Notes: a model not told the origin generated them from the sequence alone. Counted from the stretch's first letter, positions 10,180 to 22,192 are shown. The stretch: DNA of 64,000 nucleotides from Eutypa lata (GCA_022661535.1 JAKULF010000003.1:930001-994000), one strand, 5' to 3'. Numbers and translations are program-made.

Positions 10180-11476
10180 TCACGTAAGACGCCTTCGGTA
10201 AACACCCATCATCCACGACGTGCGAAGAATGAACAAGCCGATAGCCATGTTTATACTATCACGGACGACGTGGAGCTTGCTGCCGCCAACCTCGTGCCAG
10301 TCCACGGAGACCTCGGCGACCTTGATGCCGGGGCTGCTGCCAATAGCAGCGCCGTCGCTACCCAGGACGGGGACCGCGGGGGCCGACTCGGCCAGCATCA
10401 GCATCTCGATGTCGAAGATCCAGCCCTCCATGTGCATGTAGGGGACGATGTGGGGCAGGGAGGCGCGCGTGAAGAGCTTGAAGCCGCACTGGGTGTCGCG
10501 GATGCGCGACGTGGCGGGGGGTGTCAGGATCATCAGAACCATGTGGAACGACCGCATCAGGAAGTTGCGCAGCACGGAGCGCTTGACCACGGCGTCGCTA
10601 CCCACCAGGTGGCCTCGGCTCCCGATCGCCACTCCCCGGTAGCAGCCGTCAGCAACGTCGTCGCAGCCGTCGACTAGCTTGCCCAGGTCGCTGAACTTGG
10701 TCGCGCCGTCCGCATCGGCAAAGATGGCGTACTCACCCCGCACGTGTCGCAGGCCATGGGTGACGCCTCCGCCCTTGCCTCTATTCTTCTCCAGGTTCAC
10801 GACGCGCAGGATGTCATGCAGGCCGTTCTCCTCCGCGAAATCCAGGGCTACCTGCACTGTCTTGTCTGTGCTTCCGTCGTTCACGATGATGATCTCGTAG
10901 CCGGCCACATCCTCTCGAGGCGCATTCTTAACATGTCGTCGGGGGGTCGAGTTAGACTTCTTGGAAGCTGTTGCGCCGTGGCGGGACTTACGACCGTAGG
11001 TTGCATCAAGGTACTCCACTGCTTCCTTTAGCGTCGGTAGGATTCGGTCCTCCTCGTTGTAGGCTGGGAAGACGACGCTCATTCGTAGTTCAGCTGGCTC
11101 GATGTTGCCGGCATCTGCGATCAGAGGACCTGGGGCATTCGGGGTTACATTTTCTACCGTCTCGCTTCTGTGTCGCTCAGCCAGCCATCGGTCGTGCCAG
11201 CAGGGCAATTGACGTGTAATCACTTTTCCATCCGGACTTGTGGTAAGGTACGTTTTCTCAGCAGGAAAGACCGGACGGGGTTTCGGTGCGACAAGATGGA
11301 GTAGGGCGAGGAACTAGCGACTGGGTTAGTTGGGAGCTTTTATGTCATTATGGGGACAGAGGTAGGTAGGTAGGTATACATACACTGTAGAACGCAATCG
11401 CGACCAAGACTGGAATGGCTAGGATTAGGATGTGAAGCGGAGGGAGCTCCATTGACGAGAAGAATTTAAAATCCAT
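10180..11476 (-). CDS. ALG5: Dolichyl-phosphate beta-glucosyltransferase
   Basis: Exons complement(11384-11476) and complement(10180-11313), 408 aa; the 70 nt intron includes a (TAGG)n tract. This ER enzyme makes dolichyl-phosphate-glucose for glucosylation of the N-glycan precursor. Exon 1 encodes an N-terminal membrane segment (LHILILAIPVLVAIAFY). The GT-A family 2 domain then shows VVFPAYNEEDRILPTL, the nucleotide-binding IIIVNDGSTDKT, the DAD motif in AIFADADGATKF that coordinates metal and UDP-glucose, and TQCGFKLF with W(I)FDIEM downstream. A low-complexity insertion (ATASKKSNSTPRRHVK) splits the first strand region, which makes the protein longer than yeast Alg5 (334 aa). Confidence 0.94.
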
Positions 11477-12896
11477 CGTGAGAGGGGTGGTTATAGAAGA
11501 GCCGTGGATGCGATCTCATGGAGAATGCAGATGGTACTGATTGACTCAGGTAGGAAATATGTGTGCCATGTAGTTATTGGAAAGGCCAGGCAGTTAGAAA
11601 GTATACAAACTGCCCCTGAAGATGACAGTGGTTTTAATGAATGTGATATCAGTTCATCCCATTCTAAGAATCCTCACGAGTGGTATGAGAAGTTATAGTT
11701 TGTCGACGATGAAAAAGCGAAACATCGTGTTACGTCAACCAAAATACGTAGAAGATGACGTGGGGTTTGGCCGCTACAAGAGAAGCCACGATAACCGTTT
11801 ATGTGTGGGTGCTGGCACTTAACGCGTCGTCTGGTACCTACATTAGTGGGGACTACTATTACGAAGTAGGTACCTAGTTACCTAGAGTTAAGCATTCTTG
11901 ATTCTTGGCAGGGGATCCAATCGCGGGGTTGATGCTGTGCCCTGAATATCTCTCCACTTTTGAAAGAGCCTCTTACATGACTGTGGATTGTTATATTAAG
12001 ATTTGCAACGACAGCTTAGGTATGTCTTATATAGTGACAACCGGAACCATTATATACAGATACAGGAACATATAGAACTAATAATATCTGCTGAATGTTC
12101 GGATATCTGCAACTTCACAAGCTATCAGCAAGCACTAACAAACACAGGCTTCACATCAGGTTGTTTTGCTTTTGTATGAAATCTTTTATTATTACCTGTC
12201 AGAGTTCAGCACCTAACTATTTAACAAATACCAATCCGAAGCATCACAACGCTGGGGGGCTATCAAATCGTAATAAGCCAACCAAGGATGGTCTCTGCAA
12301 GGGTTCCCTGAAGGAGGATCAACCCTTTTCTTCATCATTGCTGAATGGATTAATAAGAGAGTAACCAAGTCATTCTGCTTCTTTTGAAGGGCAAGATAGG
12401 GAATGTAACACTGTTGTCCCGACGTTCGTTATACGGGTTAAAGCTTGTATGAACTACCACTAAGAACTGGTTAATACACTTATGCACAATTTCCTACTTT
12501 CACATTTTATTTAGTGTACTGCCATGGAGTGGCTGTCTATTCACTGGCATGATCTCAACATGCATAAGTAGGGATTAACTTGGTGTCTACTCCTTAACGA
12601 CGTGATAACCTTCTGTTATACTTTGCATTAGTCCTCATTATCCTGATCTGAAGTGTGCAGATGCATACACAGCTAACCATCGAACTCCTTGGCAGCTAGG
12701 CAGCAACTGGGTCCCTCCCCACACACCCAGGGCCTTTAAACAACATAGCAAATACCTACCCACCTTGGTAGGCAGCAACGGGGTAGTGAATAAGAGCAAA
12801 ATGTTTCATATATAACTATATAAACGTCACATCTATTCCAGGCCTTACCTACTAATACCTATCTACTATTAATCTGCTCCATTTCAACCTGACAAC
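11477..12896. other. Intergenic, 1.4 kb
   Basis: No supportable gene. Contains a TAGGTACCTA-type palindrome at about 11866-11880. The right end carries a TATA element for the F-box gene. Confidence 0.55.
12817..12826 (+). promoter_or_regulatory. TATA box of the F-box gene
   Basis: CTATATAAAC sits about 70-80 bases before the ATG at 12897. Consensus and spacing are the only evidence. Confidence 0.45.
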
Positions 12897-14370
12897 ATGC
12901 GATCTATCCAACACTTGCCCAATGAGCTTCTCTCTTCGATTCTATCGCGGCTTGAAGACTTTGAGGACTGGACGAACTTCCGCTTAATCTGCCGCGCTTG
13001 TGAGCCCGTTCCAATACCATTGCTATTCCGAAGAATTCGTCTTTCTCGTTTGAAATGGGACAAGGATGTCTTCGAGCAAATCGCCTCACATCCTCACCTA
13101 GCCCAGCACGTGCAGGAACTGGTCTGGTATGAACTACAGTTGGAAGCTTGGATCGATCAAAGCTCCATACAGTCGCTTCTCGAGGATGATTACCATGAAT
13201 CTATGAGGCAATTTCTTACCGATGCTATTCACGACCCCGAGCTGTTCTGGATCCCAAGATCCGAGCCGTCCAGCAACTGTACCAACACACAGCAAATAAT
13301 CAACGACTATAGACCCCGGTTTTTTCAGTTCCTAGAGCGGTTGCCGAATCTTAGGACATTCGCCTCCTCTCCCATACGCGGCGATCGTGAGATCCTCTAC
13401 AGGGACTACCCACTGACTATCGACCTGTTCCTCTTACAGTTGGATTGCAAAACCGTGGGACATAGCGAAGGTTTCCTAGAGTTCCTGGTGCCAGCGATGG
13501 AACGGCCAGCATCAACTGTGATAGATCTCCGATTGGCCGAAAGGAGGATATACATCTCTCTATTGTTTCAGCCCGTATCTCTTACGCTCAATGGGGATGT
13601 GTTCCGAGCGCTGACATCCATCGACCTCGACCTTAATTGTACCCTGCAAACTGTTTCTACCGACACTGGAGATATCGTAAAAGATAACACGAAGGTTTTC
13701 GCCGAGTGTCTCCGATCCGCGAAAGGACTTCGCCGATTAGCGCTGCGCTTCGACGATATACGCTGTCATTATCCTAAGACCAGTGATCTAGTCCCCCCTC
13801 ATCTTTACCCCAAGTCTAGGCATGTACTCTGCTCTTATTCGCCATTGATTTTAGATGGGCTCGTGAGCGTAAGTCTCCTTCTATTTCCTGCATGAAGGTT
13901 TTATACAAATGTCGTAGATATTTTACTCACTAATGTAATGAAACTGATAGGAATCGTACTGGCCGCAGCTGGCTTCAGTTCACCTGCAACATGCCTCATG
14001 GTTCTGCAATAGCAGTTTCTCTGAATTCCTCGGGAACCACGCTGCGACCCTAAAGTCTCTTCACCTCGAGGATTGTATAGTGCGGCGCCGCGATCTCCTA
14101 ACGTTGAGATCCTTGAACCTATTCCAGCTTTCTTCACTCGAGATTACCTGTAGCGATGAGGATTGTATGGTTGAGGAAGAGGAAGGGCAAGGGCTGCTAC
14201 TCGCATACCTCAATCACGCGACGGCGCTGTACCATACTAATTACGGCGAGATCTCGGTAGTGCATTCTTCTAGCGTATTCGTGACAAAAAAAGAGGAGGA
14301 AGACGAGGAGAACGAGGAGGAAGACGAGGAGGAAAGGGAGGAGAACGAGACAGTGGAGAGCTGGAGATGA
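12897..14370 (+). CDS. F-box protein, premature stop before a same-frame tail
   Basis: Exons 12897-13868 and 13951-14370 (463 aa); the intron of 82 nt has a GTAAGT donor and a TAG acceptor, phase 0. Residues 4-48 form an F-box (IQHLPNELLSSILSRLEDFEDWTNFRLICRACE), the Skp1-binding module of SCF ubiquitin ligases. The rest is a leucine-rich, LRR-like body as in other fungal F-box proteins, ending in a Glu/Asp-rich run. After the TGA at 14368 the same frame stays open for 37 more codons to a TAA at 14482. It reads GIGDEPLEYFSDLDTDDDEN, which looks like the usual tail of this fungal family. The gene may therefore carry a nonsense mutation near its end, or be read through. The substrate is unknown. 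Confidence 0.75.
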
Positions 14371-14484
14371 CAGAAATACACTTTTATACATAGTGACGGA
14401 AGGGCAGGCATTGGAGATGAACCACTCGAATACTTCTCAGACTTGGATACCGACGATGACGAGAATACGGCTGAGCCCTATTAA

Positions 14485-16729
14485 TCTGAGGAGGACGAGC
14501 CGATTTTTAGATGGAGGATTTCAAAACCTAGTGCCTCACTTTACTAAGAAAGTGAATGCCGGTATAGTTCGGGAATTGATTATCCAGGATTGGCTCCGAC
14601 CCAGGGACTTTTTGCGTTAGGGCCTCTTTCACCCGAACAGGATAGCGAAGTAGGAAAACTGACAGATTGGAAATCAAGACAATAGTAAATAACTACCTAA
14701 ATATGCTAAAAACTCCGCACGAAGTGAAGATCAGAGTCAAATTTCAGCTAATAGTTCCCCCACAAGGTTAGTTGGCTTGTAGCTTGATCTTTCCTCGAGT
14801 CCCTGCTTGAAGCAGAGATCCCAATGAAAAAAAGCAGAGAGATACTCTGGATGACAACCTGAAAGGAGTGTATCAGAAATTGTTCAAAAAATTAGACCGT
14901 GCGGTTAGAACACCCCTCGTGATTCTTGAGCGACGAGAGGCCCAGCGCCACGTGCCCCTCCGACACGCCCCCCCTTGTGGAAAAGAAGAGAAAGGGAACG
15001 TTTTCGGATGGCAGATCAGAAATCTGGGAAATATCCTAGCTTAGCTTAGTCAACTTAGTTAGCTCTTACCTTATTCTATATATATAATGATGTAAAGTAG
15101 CACAAACGGAAGTTGCGGGGGAACATCCCCATAGTAAGGTATGTACGGCGCTGTGGTAGAGTAAATAAGCGAGAGCTGCAGCCAGTTGACTATGGTTGGT
15201 AATATAAAATATCAAGACTGGAAGCTCTAGCGTGAATTATATGTAGGTACCTAGGGTACCTAGCAAGTATTTCGATATTTGCTAATACCTACTTTAGTAC
15301 TTAAGTCTGTTTCGTGAAAGTCAAAATAGGGGTAGAAGACTTCCTTTGTGTGTAACGTCTAGGTTAGGACAGCAGCATCTATGAATTTCCATGATAAGGT
15401 GAATACATTTGGTTAGAGAAAGGAAAAGCTCAAAGTGAGTGGTCCATCAATATGACCGAAGGGAGATACTTCTATTGTATAATGTATAGATGTCTGGGCA
15501 TGCACCATGTAACCACTCCTTAGGTTTCCGACATATCTTCACGTGCAAGGTAATATCTAGCTACCTCTGTATTTCGTAGCATTGATTGTGAAAGGCTTCT
15601 TAACTGCATGTGAGGCCTACATACATCATGCAGGTACACTCTAAGACGACCAATCATTAATTATCCTTGGAAAGCGAATAGGAACTGAACTCGTGCATCC
15701 ATTGGCTACGCCTTTCTTCTTTTTTGAGTTAATTAGGAATAGCGTCGTTTCCGATTCGATTCTATCTAGGCTGCCGTGATTGCAATGTCTGCCTTTGACG
15801 TCACTGGGTGATCTGGGTGATTTGCATTCTGCCAATATGCGCCGCATTGTACATATATAAGGCGGGACGGACAGCCCTCCCTTCTTCTTTTTCCTTTCCC
15901 CTTCCTCTTCTCTAGCGGTGGCGGTGCCCAAGCGGTACGGCGTGATCGTGCCTTGAGGAGCTCAAGGATTCCTCAAGGCTGCCAGTTCTTCGCCTGCTGG
16001 TAATCAAGCTTGGCGGCACAGTACGGTCTAATTTTTGGAACTCATACCTTTCTCTCGTTTTCGTTAGACTCTCGGCCTTTGCTGGGATCTGAAGAAGACT
16101 TCCGCTGCTGACTCTGGGCTAACATTGTTTATTGGTTTGTCCTTAACTAGAGGTTTTCCTACACGACATCAATGAAGTTATGTGTTATATCTGGCACATA
16201 GAGCATTATACCTTTAAGCACAATTCGACCTGGAAGATTTAAGGCTATCATAGTATTAAGCAAAGTTGTATTTCCTGGTGTCTCCTGTAGTGCTATTTTT
16301 CTCCAACTACCTACATCGCAGGTATTAATATGTAGACAGGCAGGTACATCTGTAGCCCAGCAAGTACTTGGATCGCACCTGCATGGGATTGATAAATACC
16401 TGCTACAATTTATGACTACATGCTCCTTCCAATACGTAGCATCTAAGCAACTATTTTAGGACGACATAAAAAATCGAACATGATGATATAGGTACATAGC
16501 TACCCACTTAGCTATATAAAATCATTTTATTTCTATTGAATCCTGAGCTTCCCCTCTGTTCTCCTTTCCCCACGAGGTTGTTCTCTTCCTTCTTCTTCTT
16601 CTGTTGGGCCTGGCATGGATCAAGAAGCATGCCAGCGCTGTTGACCTTTGTTGGTTAGCACATGCCACCTTGCTGTGTGACAGCACAACTTTTGGAATAA
16701 CATAATGTTTTCCTTGGTATCTTCTCCTC
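14485..16729. other. Long intergenic region, 2.2 kb
   Basis: I see no gene. It contains a TAGGTACC-rich palindromic patch at about 15243-15263, CT-rich stretches at 15880-15915, and a perfect 17 nt hairpin-forming palindrome (CCTTGAG gag CTCAAGG) at about 15951-15967, followed by a third copy of the half-site. Several short frames show no codon bias. Confidence 0.5.
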
Positions 16730-17869
16730 TTAGCGCCTTTTGCCCTTTTTCCTCACCTCGTGGCAATTCCTCTCTGAGGCCGTTTCGAGCTCTTGTCTTT
16801 TCCGCTCGGCAGCTTTCCAGTCAAACCTCGCAGGCATTATCCTCCAGCCATCGACTTTCCAGCTCCATTTACGTTTGCGATCCCGGTATGGAATGGTGTG
16901 CGATCTCAATTTTCCCTCCATATACTCATCGTCAGCACGTGCCCGCTCCCAGATCCTATCGCTGAAGTCGTGGAATTCATTCCAGATGTCAATAAGCTTG
17001 TCTAACTCCGACGCATCTGATTCGCCTTGGTCGTACCACCTAAGCGTCTCTTGGTTCTCCATCTGTTCTATAGTCATTGCTGGGTGTGGGCATGTCCAGG
17101 CTTTGGAAAAGTCGATGTATAGACCGTTTAGGATGTTGCCTATGTTGATATCGCGCAGCAGGATCCCATTGCGATGAAGTTTCTTCAGATTTCCAACCAG
17201 TTTGGAGCCTGACTTGCGGTTTTTCATTGCAATTTCGATTCTTCTGCGGTCACTACTCGGGCTTTGATGGTCGCCTACTTCCATTTCGGGATCTAGGAGC
17301 TCTTTAACTATAGCTCTCAGAGGCAGGCCTTTGTGACAAGGTTCGCAGCCCCAGGTTTCTTCCCAACCAGAAGACATCGCTTCCCGAAGACGTTTCTGGT
17401 GTTTTTGATTGAGCATAATATACCCATAACATCGAACAGCCAGATATTCTAAACGTTGCTCTCGCAACCTGCCGTAGGCGCGAGCTTCACAGCCAAACGG
17501 ATGTAGATACGCTAGCTCCTCTTCAGCAGTCATTTCGATGTCCCATCGTTCAGGGGGCTCGTAACGACGATGGAAGGTAAACTAAAATATATATTAGCTA
17601 CACTTAAGCGTCGTGTTATGCCGAAATCTGGCGCATACGATCTTCAAGGCATATAGTTCCCCATTTATCTTGACTTTCCAAATATGTGCATGCACTCCTT
17701 CCCCGATATGCGACAGGAATTTGAGCTTAAATGGGCGTCCTTTCGTATCGAACGGGGATAGTTTTGGCCCCGGCACCTGAGGGAATGCACTCATTCTCAT
17801 CCATAAGTTAAGAAGCTGTGTTCGAATTTTGTCAAAAGTGGTCTTGGCCATACATACAATTGCTAACAA
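16730..17869 (-). CDS. FTA2-like (kinetochore Sim4 subunit) protein-kinase-fold protein
   Basis: Exons complement(17639-17869) and complement(16730-17581), 360 aa; 57 nt intron, phase 0. Kinase-like landmarks are all present: a Gly loop GEGVHAH (56-62), Lys76 in LYALKI, a candidate alpha-C Glu109 in GCEARAYG, a catalytic loop LRDINIGN (Asp221, Asn226), and a DFG-like DFS at Asp234. This layout and the GEGVHAHIWKVKINGELYALKI block match the fungal family catalogued as kinetochore Sim4 complex subunit FTA2. Most expanded fungal members are not known to act at kinetochores. Key catalytic residues are kept, so activity is possible. The next gene upstream on the same strand is a PD-(D/E)XK-like protein. 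The ATG at 17869 is the first in frame; ATG 17851 is also possible. Confidence 0.7.
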
Positions 17870-18116
17870 TGGAGAACTGTATTAATATTTGTTCTTTGTG
17901 CTCCGTGGTTCCGGCCCCTGAAATCGGGGATTCGTTTTCTTTGTTTCATTTTAAGCCACGCTGCGCTTGTGTTTCAGTTTCACAAAGTAATTTCTTACTT
18001 ATACCCATTGGTTATTTAGACCAAGTTCATACAGCTTGTGCATTGACACTCTAAAGTTTTGGATGCTGCCTCGCCTGTCTATACAATAACTTACCTTGGT
18101 TTCTACATATCCTTCC

Positions 18117-19616
18117 TTACCCTCTAGAATTCAGCTCCTTGACAGTCATTTTGAAAAGGTCGCGTAACTCGCCATTACTAAGTGTATTCAGGTGCTGTAA
18201 CGTATAGTGACTTATGGACGGGGGGCTGTGCTTCTGGGATGGTTTGCGCACCTTCGATGGATTGACTACGCCTGTAAGAACATCTAGATGTATCGAGCTC
18301 GGGTCTCTCTCATGATTGCCTCCTGCCAGGTCGGTGTCCTCAGAAGATTCGATAAACGCGTGTAATTTCTCCCGGAACTTTTCGAAAGGACCTACCTTAA
18401 TGATGCTCGTGGAGGGGCTTTCTCGTAGAAGTCGTTCAGATACGTGGTTAACATGTAGTGTTTGACCACTGACCAAGAATTGGAACCACACATTCAAAGG
18501 GTACATTTCGCCTTTTGGTACAACCTCTCGATGCTGGTCGCTCATACCGAGCATTCCAAGTGCCCAAATTCCCTTTGAAGCCGACATCTTTCCAGGGGTG
18601 GGAATCCATGGCAATATGTGGTACTGTACACCAAGCCTGATATTAGAACTGCCATTACCAATGCGGAAGAAGCGGAGAAAGGTAACATCTTTCGAGTTCA
18701 TTACGAAACCGTACCTTGTCCGCCCGTGCCATGCATACATTGCCATTTGGGCCAGTGTAGTTTTTACATCATTGAACCCCTTGTTGCGACCTAGACTAGA
18801 AGACTTGAATACGCGAAAGCGTTTGCTGTCTCCAACTGCTGCGATCCGGCCATCACCTACGGGTATATGTATACGTGAGTGTTCTCCAAGCTGTGGTGGT
18901 GATGTGGATTTATAGCATTCGTGCCATTGCGGCACGGTCATTTCTGAGTTTGGTGAACCTACATAATAAACCGGCCAATCGGGCCGCTTGTCTTGATATG
19001 CGTTAGCAACAGTGGCGTCCTTTTTAGCTGATGATATTCCTGCTGGCTTGGACTTTGCCGACCGTCTCCCGGGATGTATTTTGTCGGGATGTAACATGCG
19101 CTGCCCCTTCCTAGACTTGCCGTTATCATTGATCGGTTTTGACGTTCTAACACTGGCACCTTCGTATTCCATCTCCACGTTCATCGCGGATCTTGCATTC
19201 ACCCGCTGTTGGAATTTGACGGCAGTCGAACTCCAGCATTTCCGAACAACCGGTGCCACGGTTTTTTCAAACATCATATCGATATCTCGTTCGTACACAA
19301 TTCTGAACTCGTCGTGTGCATGAGCACCAACACTAGTGGCATGTCCGGTGTCCCATGTGATCTCTCCATCTAGTAGATCCCCAAACATCGAATCTATGTT
19401 TTCTTCATTAAAATCGTCCCAAGGTTCGATATCTTCCTCTCTTACCTCAATGAAGTCCTCATGCCACCCAGTGCCTCCGGTAGTAACTTCCTCGATCCTA
19501 ATGTTGACGCGAGGGAGGTCCAGAAGGCTTCTGATAGTGGCATGGCAGGGTAGAGCAAAGTTCGGATAGACTGGCGGAAGAGCATTCGCGCCTGAAGACC
19601 TGGGCTGGGATCCCAT
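18117..19616 (-). CDS. PD-(D/E)XK nuclease-like fungal protein
   Basis: Single exon, 499 aa. Function is not known from the sequence alone. The centre shows the layout of the fungal PD-(D/E)XK-like families: RPDWPVYYVG at 211-220 (PD motif, Asp213), VGDSKRFRVF at 261-270 (Asp263-x-Lys265, in place of ExK), then TLAQMAMYAWHGRTRYGFVMNSKDVTFLRF (287-316), the Gln-containing helix and strand that follow the active site. A basic linker (about 160-200) precedes this core and an acidic region covers residues 41-120. The same arrangement is found N-terminal to FunK1-type fungal kinases. Here the kinase-like part may be represented by the separate gene 250 bp downstream on the same strand. The nuclease fold is inferred; catalysis is untested. 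Confidence 0.65.
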   Translation of the reverse strand: MGSQPRSSGANALPPVYPNFALPCHATIRSLLDLPRVNIRIEEVTTGGTGWHEDFIEVREEDIEPWDDFNEENIDSMFGDLLDGEITWDTGHATSVGAHAHDEFRIVYERDIDMMFEKTVAPVVRKCWSSTAVKFQQRVNARSAMNVEMEYEGASVRTSKPINDNGKSRKGQRMLHPDKIHPGRRSAKSKPAGISSAKKDATVANAYQDKRPDWPVYYVGSPNSEMTVPQWHECYKSTSPPQLGEHSRIHIPVGDGRIAAVGDSKRFRVFKSSSLGRNKGFNDVKTTLAQMAMYAWHGRTRYGFVMNSKDVTFLRFFRIGNGSSNIRLGVQYHILPWIPTPGKMSASKGIWALGMLGMSDQHREVVPKGEMYPLNVWFQFLVSGQTLHVNHVSERLLRESPSTSIIKVGPFEKFREKLHAFIESSEDTDLAGGNHERDPSSIHLDVLTGVVNPSKVRKPSQKHSPPSISHYTLQHLNTLSNGELRDLFKMTVKELNSRG

Positions 19617-20874
19617 GACCTCAATCTCACTTAAAATTGTAAAATGGTTGTACTTAGCTCTGGGGTTACGGCTTTGTTGCTTGAATTCTTGAAGTCACCT
19701 AGCGAGTTTAAGCGATGTTTCAAGAGATTTGATATCCTTAAGCAGACTTGAGTTATATGTAATTCGAGTTATATGGCAATACTGGTGTTTTCGGTTATCT
19801 CAAGTTGACGTTAAGCTGTGATAAAAGCATTGTACTGAATGGTGCATGTATATATATGCACAGATATTCGAGTTCTAGATCAGAAGGCGTGTCTTTGAAG
19901 TGTTATATGCCTTGTTCGAATACAAAGTGAGTTGGTGAAACAATGACTTTGTTTGGGATCGAAAGATTATAACCCATCATGCTATGGAATTCGCTTGCCA
20001 TATTGATTTAACCAGTACACTCTGGACAAACGACAAAGGGGTTTCCGGTATTGACAACAGGATAGAATTGATTGTACCCTTTCTTTCCTCATCACAATGT
20101 ATAGCATGTCGAGACTGCGACATGTGCACCCCTCGGCTCATTATGCCCAGTAGCACTGCCTTGTTATTCTAAAGATAACGAATTCTATAAGTCAAACATT
20201 GGTGGTAGTCGCTACATATTTATATGCAGGCAGTATGTCCGGGGCCCATCTGTCACTATTTTCTTCCTTTCTTTCCTGGTTCTGTATGTGGCGGTGGCGT
20301 AATTCAATGCAGCTGCAGCTTTCAGCTGAGCCGACATGATAATCCCCAGATGACCAAGTGCGTGCCTAGAGTTACCGAACTTACTAGCAGCTCTCTTCTT
20401 CCCCCTCTTTTAAGAATTGTCATCTGCCAAACACCTCGCATTTTTCAGGACTGCAAAAATAATCCTCAATTTCAACCTTTTCGAAGTCATGGAAGAAGAC
20501 AAGTGGACTCGCTTTGTGAACAACGGTGGTTTGTTCAGCCAGTCTGATGAACTCAGTTGCCTCAAAATTCTGAATTTTCGAGTGAGCAATTACGCCGTAG
20601 GGTATATATGCGTCTTTGCTAGCTAACGGAGCCCAGGGCGAAACGGAAAATACGACGAGTATCGAACCGGTATCAAAACCAATATCGGATATTCTAGATT
20701 ATTACGTATAGCGAAGCTTATTCTTTTTTATTTAAATATATTTAATATATTTAGCTAACGTGATATTAGAATTGCGAATATGAAAAAGGATTTAAAGAAA
20801 GAATTATAATTATGTATGCAAATACGAAATGATTTTAAACGTGTTTATTTTTTAATAATTATTTAAGCTTTTCC
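19617..20874. other. Intergenic, with a possible first exon and an AT-rich patch
   Basis: No confirmed gene. An ATG at about 20489 opens a 31-codon stretch (MEEDKWTRFVNNGGLFSQ...) ending at a GTGAGC donor-like site; it may be a former first exon of the broken CorA-like gene. Bases about 20700-20870 are clearly richer in A+T than the flanks. Confidence 0.4.
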
Positions 20875-22192
20875 GTGGGAAAAGAAGGAGCTCGGAATAG
20901 CTCGGATATATTAGGATTATCTCCTTTAAGAATAACGAAAGAGACTTTCCAAATTATTTTACGCGAAATGTCTCTCCCGATTCAACATACCCGCGTACTT
21001 CAAGAAGCGAATAGCATATTTACGGAAATGCACGATAGTACCAATGAGTGCTGCCAAAATATGCAAAGTACGTGATTCTTCAATATGCAGAAGGGGGAGC
21101 TAACTTGGAAGGCTTCATAATTCAAAACAGGCACAACAGAAAATGGCATTTTAGCGCTAGCCTGAGTTATTGCCCCCGAAGACGCCTAACCCGGGCATTC
21201 GTTCACGGGTTAACTATAGAAGAGATGAATTATATGGCAGAGGAACTAAGCAAGCGCCGCGAACGACTGGCGTTTCCAACGCTTCTGCTCACCGTTCTGG
21301 TAGAAACAAGGGTACAGACAGCCATTATCGGTGTGCGGGATTGCCATCGAGAAATCATCCAGGTTGAAGTGAAAACCGGTCTCCTAACCAAGTGGGACTC
21401 CAGCAAGCCGTTGAGTGAAATGCGAAGGAAGCAGCCACTGCTCAACCTAGAGACAATCGACTTCAATACCATTACTGCCGATATTACGAGTGTGACTTCC
21501 AAGCTGGCGTATACCGAATATTTGTGCGAGTTCTGGACACCAAAGCTGATCGCTTTCGACCGCATCAACAATGGGATGCTGGAGGCTGCCTCAGCTGGTG
21601 ATGATAAAGACAGGCTCTTGAAGATAAACAGGGGTTTTCAAGATGACCTTGCCTTGTTGCGGAGCACTCTGGAGGGCGTCAAATTGAGGGCTGGGTACAC
21701 GTCGAAGAGAGCACAGGCTCAAGTTCAAACAGTGAGTGCTCGAGTCCTAATACTGAGAAGGGGTGGGTTTGTTACTGAAACCACCAAGATATTCAGTCTT
21801 ATTGCTCAGAAAGACAATGCTATTGCCCTCAGAGACAACGCCCATCTTAAGACAATCGCAGAAGAGCAGAAGCGGATAGCTCTCGCCGCCTCCCAGGACA
21901 GCGCATCTATGCAGATCATTTCCGTGATCACTGCCGTGTTTCTTCCCGCCACGTTTGCTGCGGTAGGTAAAACTCGTCTCCCCAAGATCTTTGGGGTGGT
22001 TAATGACATGATGATATATAGACTTTCTTCAGCACAGCTTTCTTTGACTTCCACGCTCAAGATGGCTCCAGGATAGTATCCCATTGGATTTGGTTATATT
22101 TCATCGTGACGGCACTCTTATCCGTGATAGCACTCACTATGTATTCTAGGTCTCGCAGGAGACCTCGTCAAAAGGATAGGAGTATCGAATGA
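20875..22192 (+). pseudogene. CorA-like Mg2+ transporter domain protein, 5' part broken
   Basis: The 3' part is well preserved: exons about 21070-21731, 21810-21962 and 22022-22192, with introns of 78 and 59 nt that keep phase. It ends in the CorA-like pair of membrane helices (MQIISVITAVFLPATFAA then TFFSTAFFDF and WIWLYFIVTALLSVIAL) with a basic tail. A preceding long helical region (EEQKRIALAASQDSASM) matches fungal CorA-like proteins. The upstream part (20875-21070, LRITKETFQIILREMSLP...) lies in another frame. It is cut by a TGA at about 21073-21075 where a Trp codon would fit (QST-stop-FFNM), and a 1 nt shift then follows before AEGGANLEGF. I therefore call it a pseudogene; an unrecognised intron here is the alternative. 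Confidence 0.6.
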
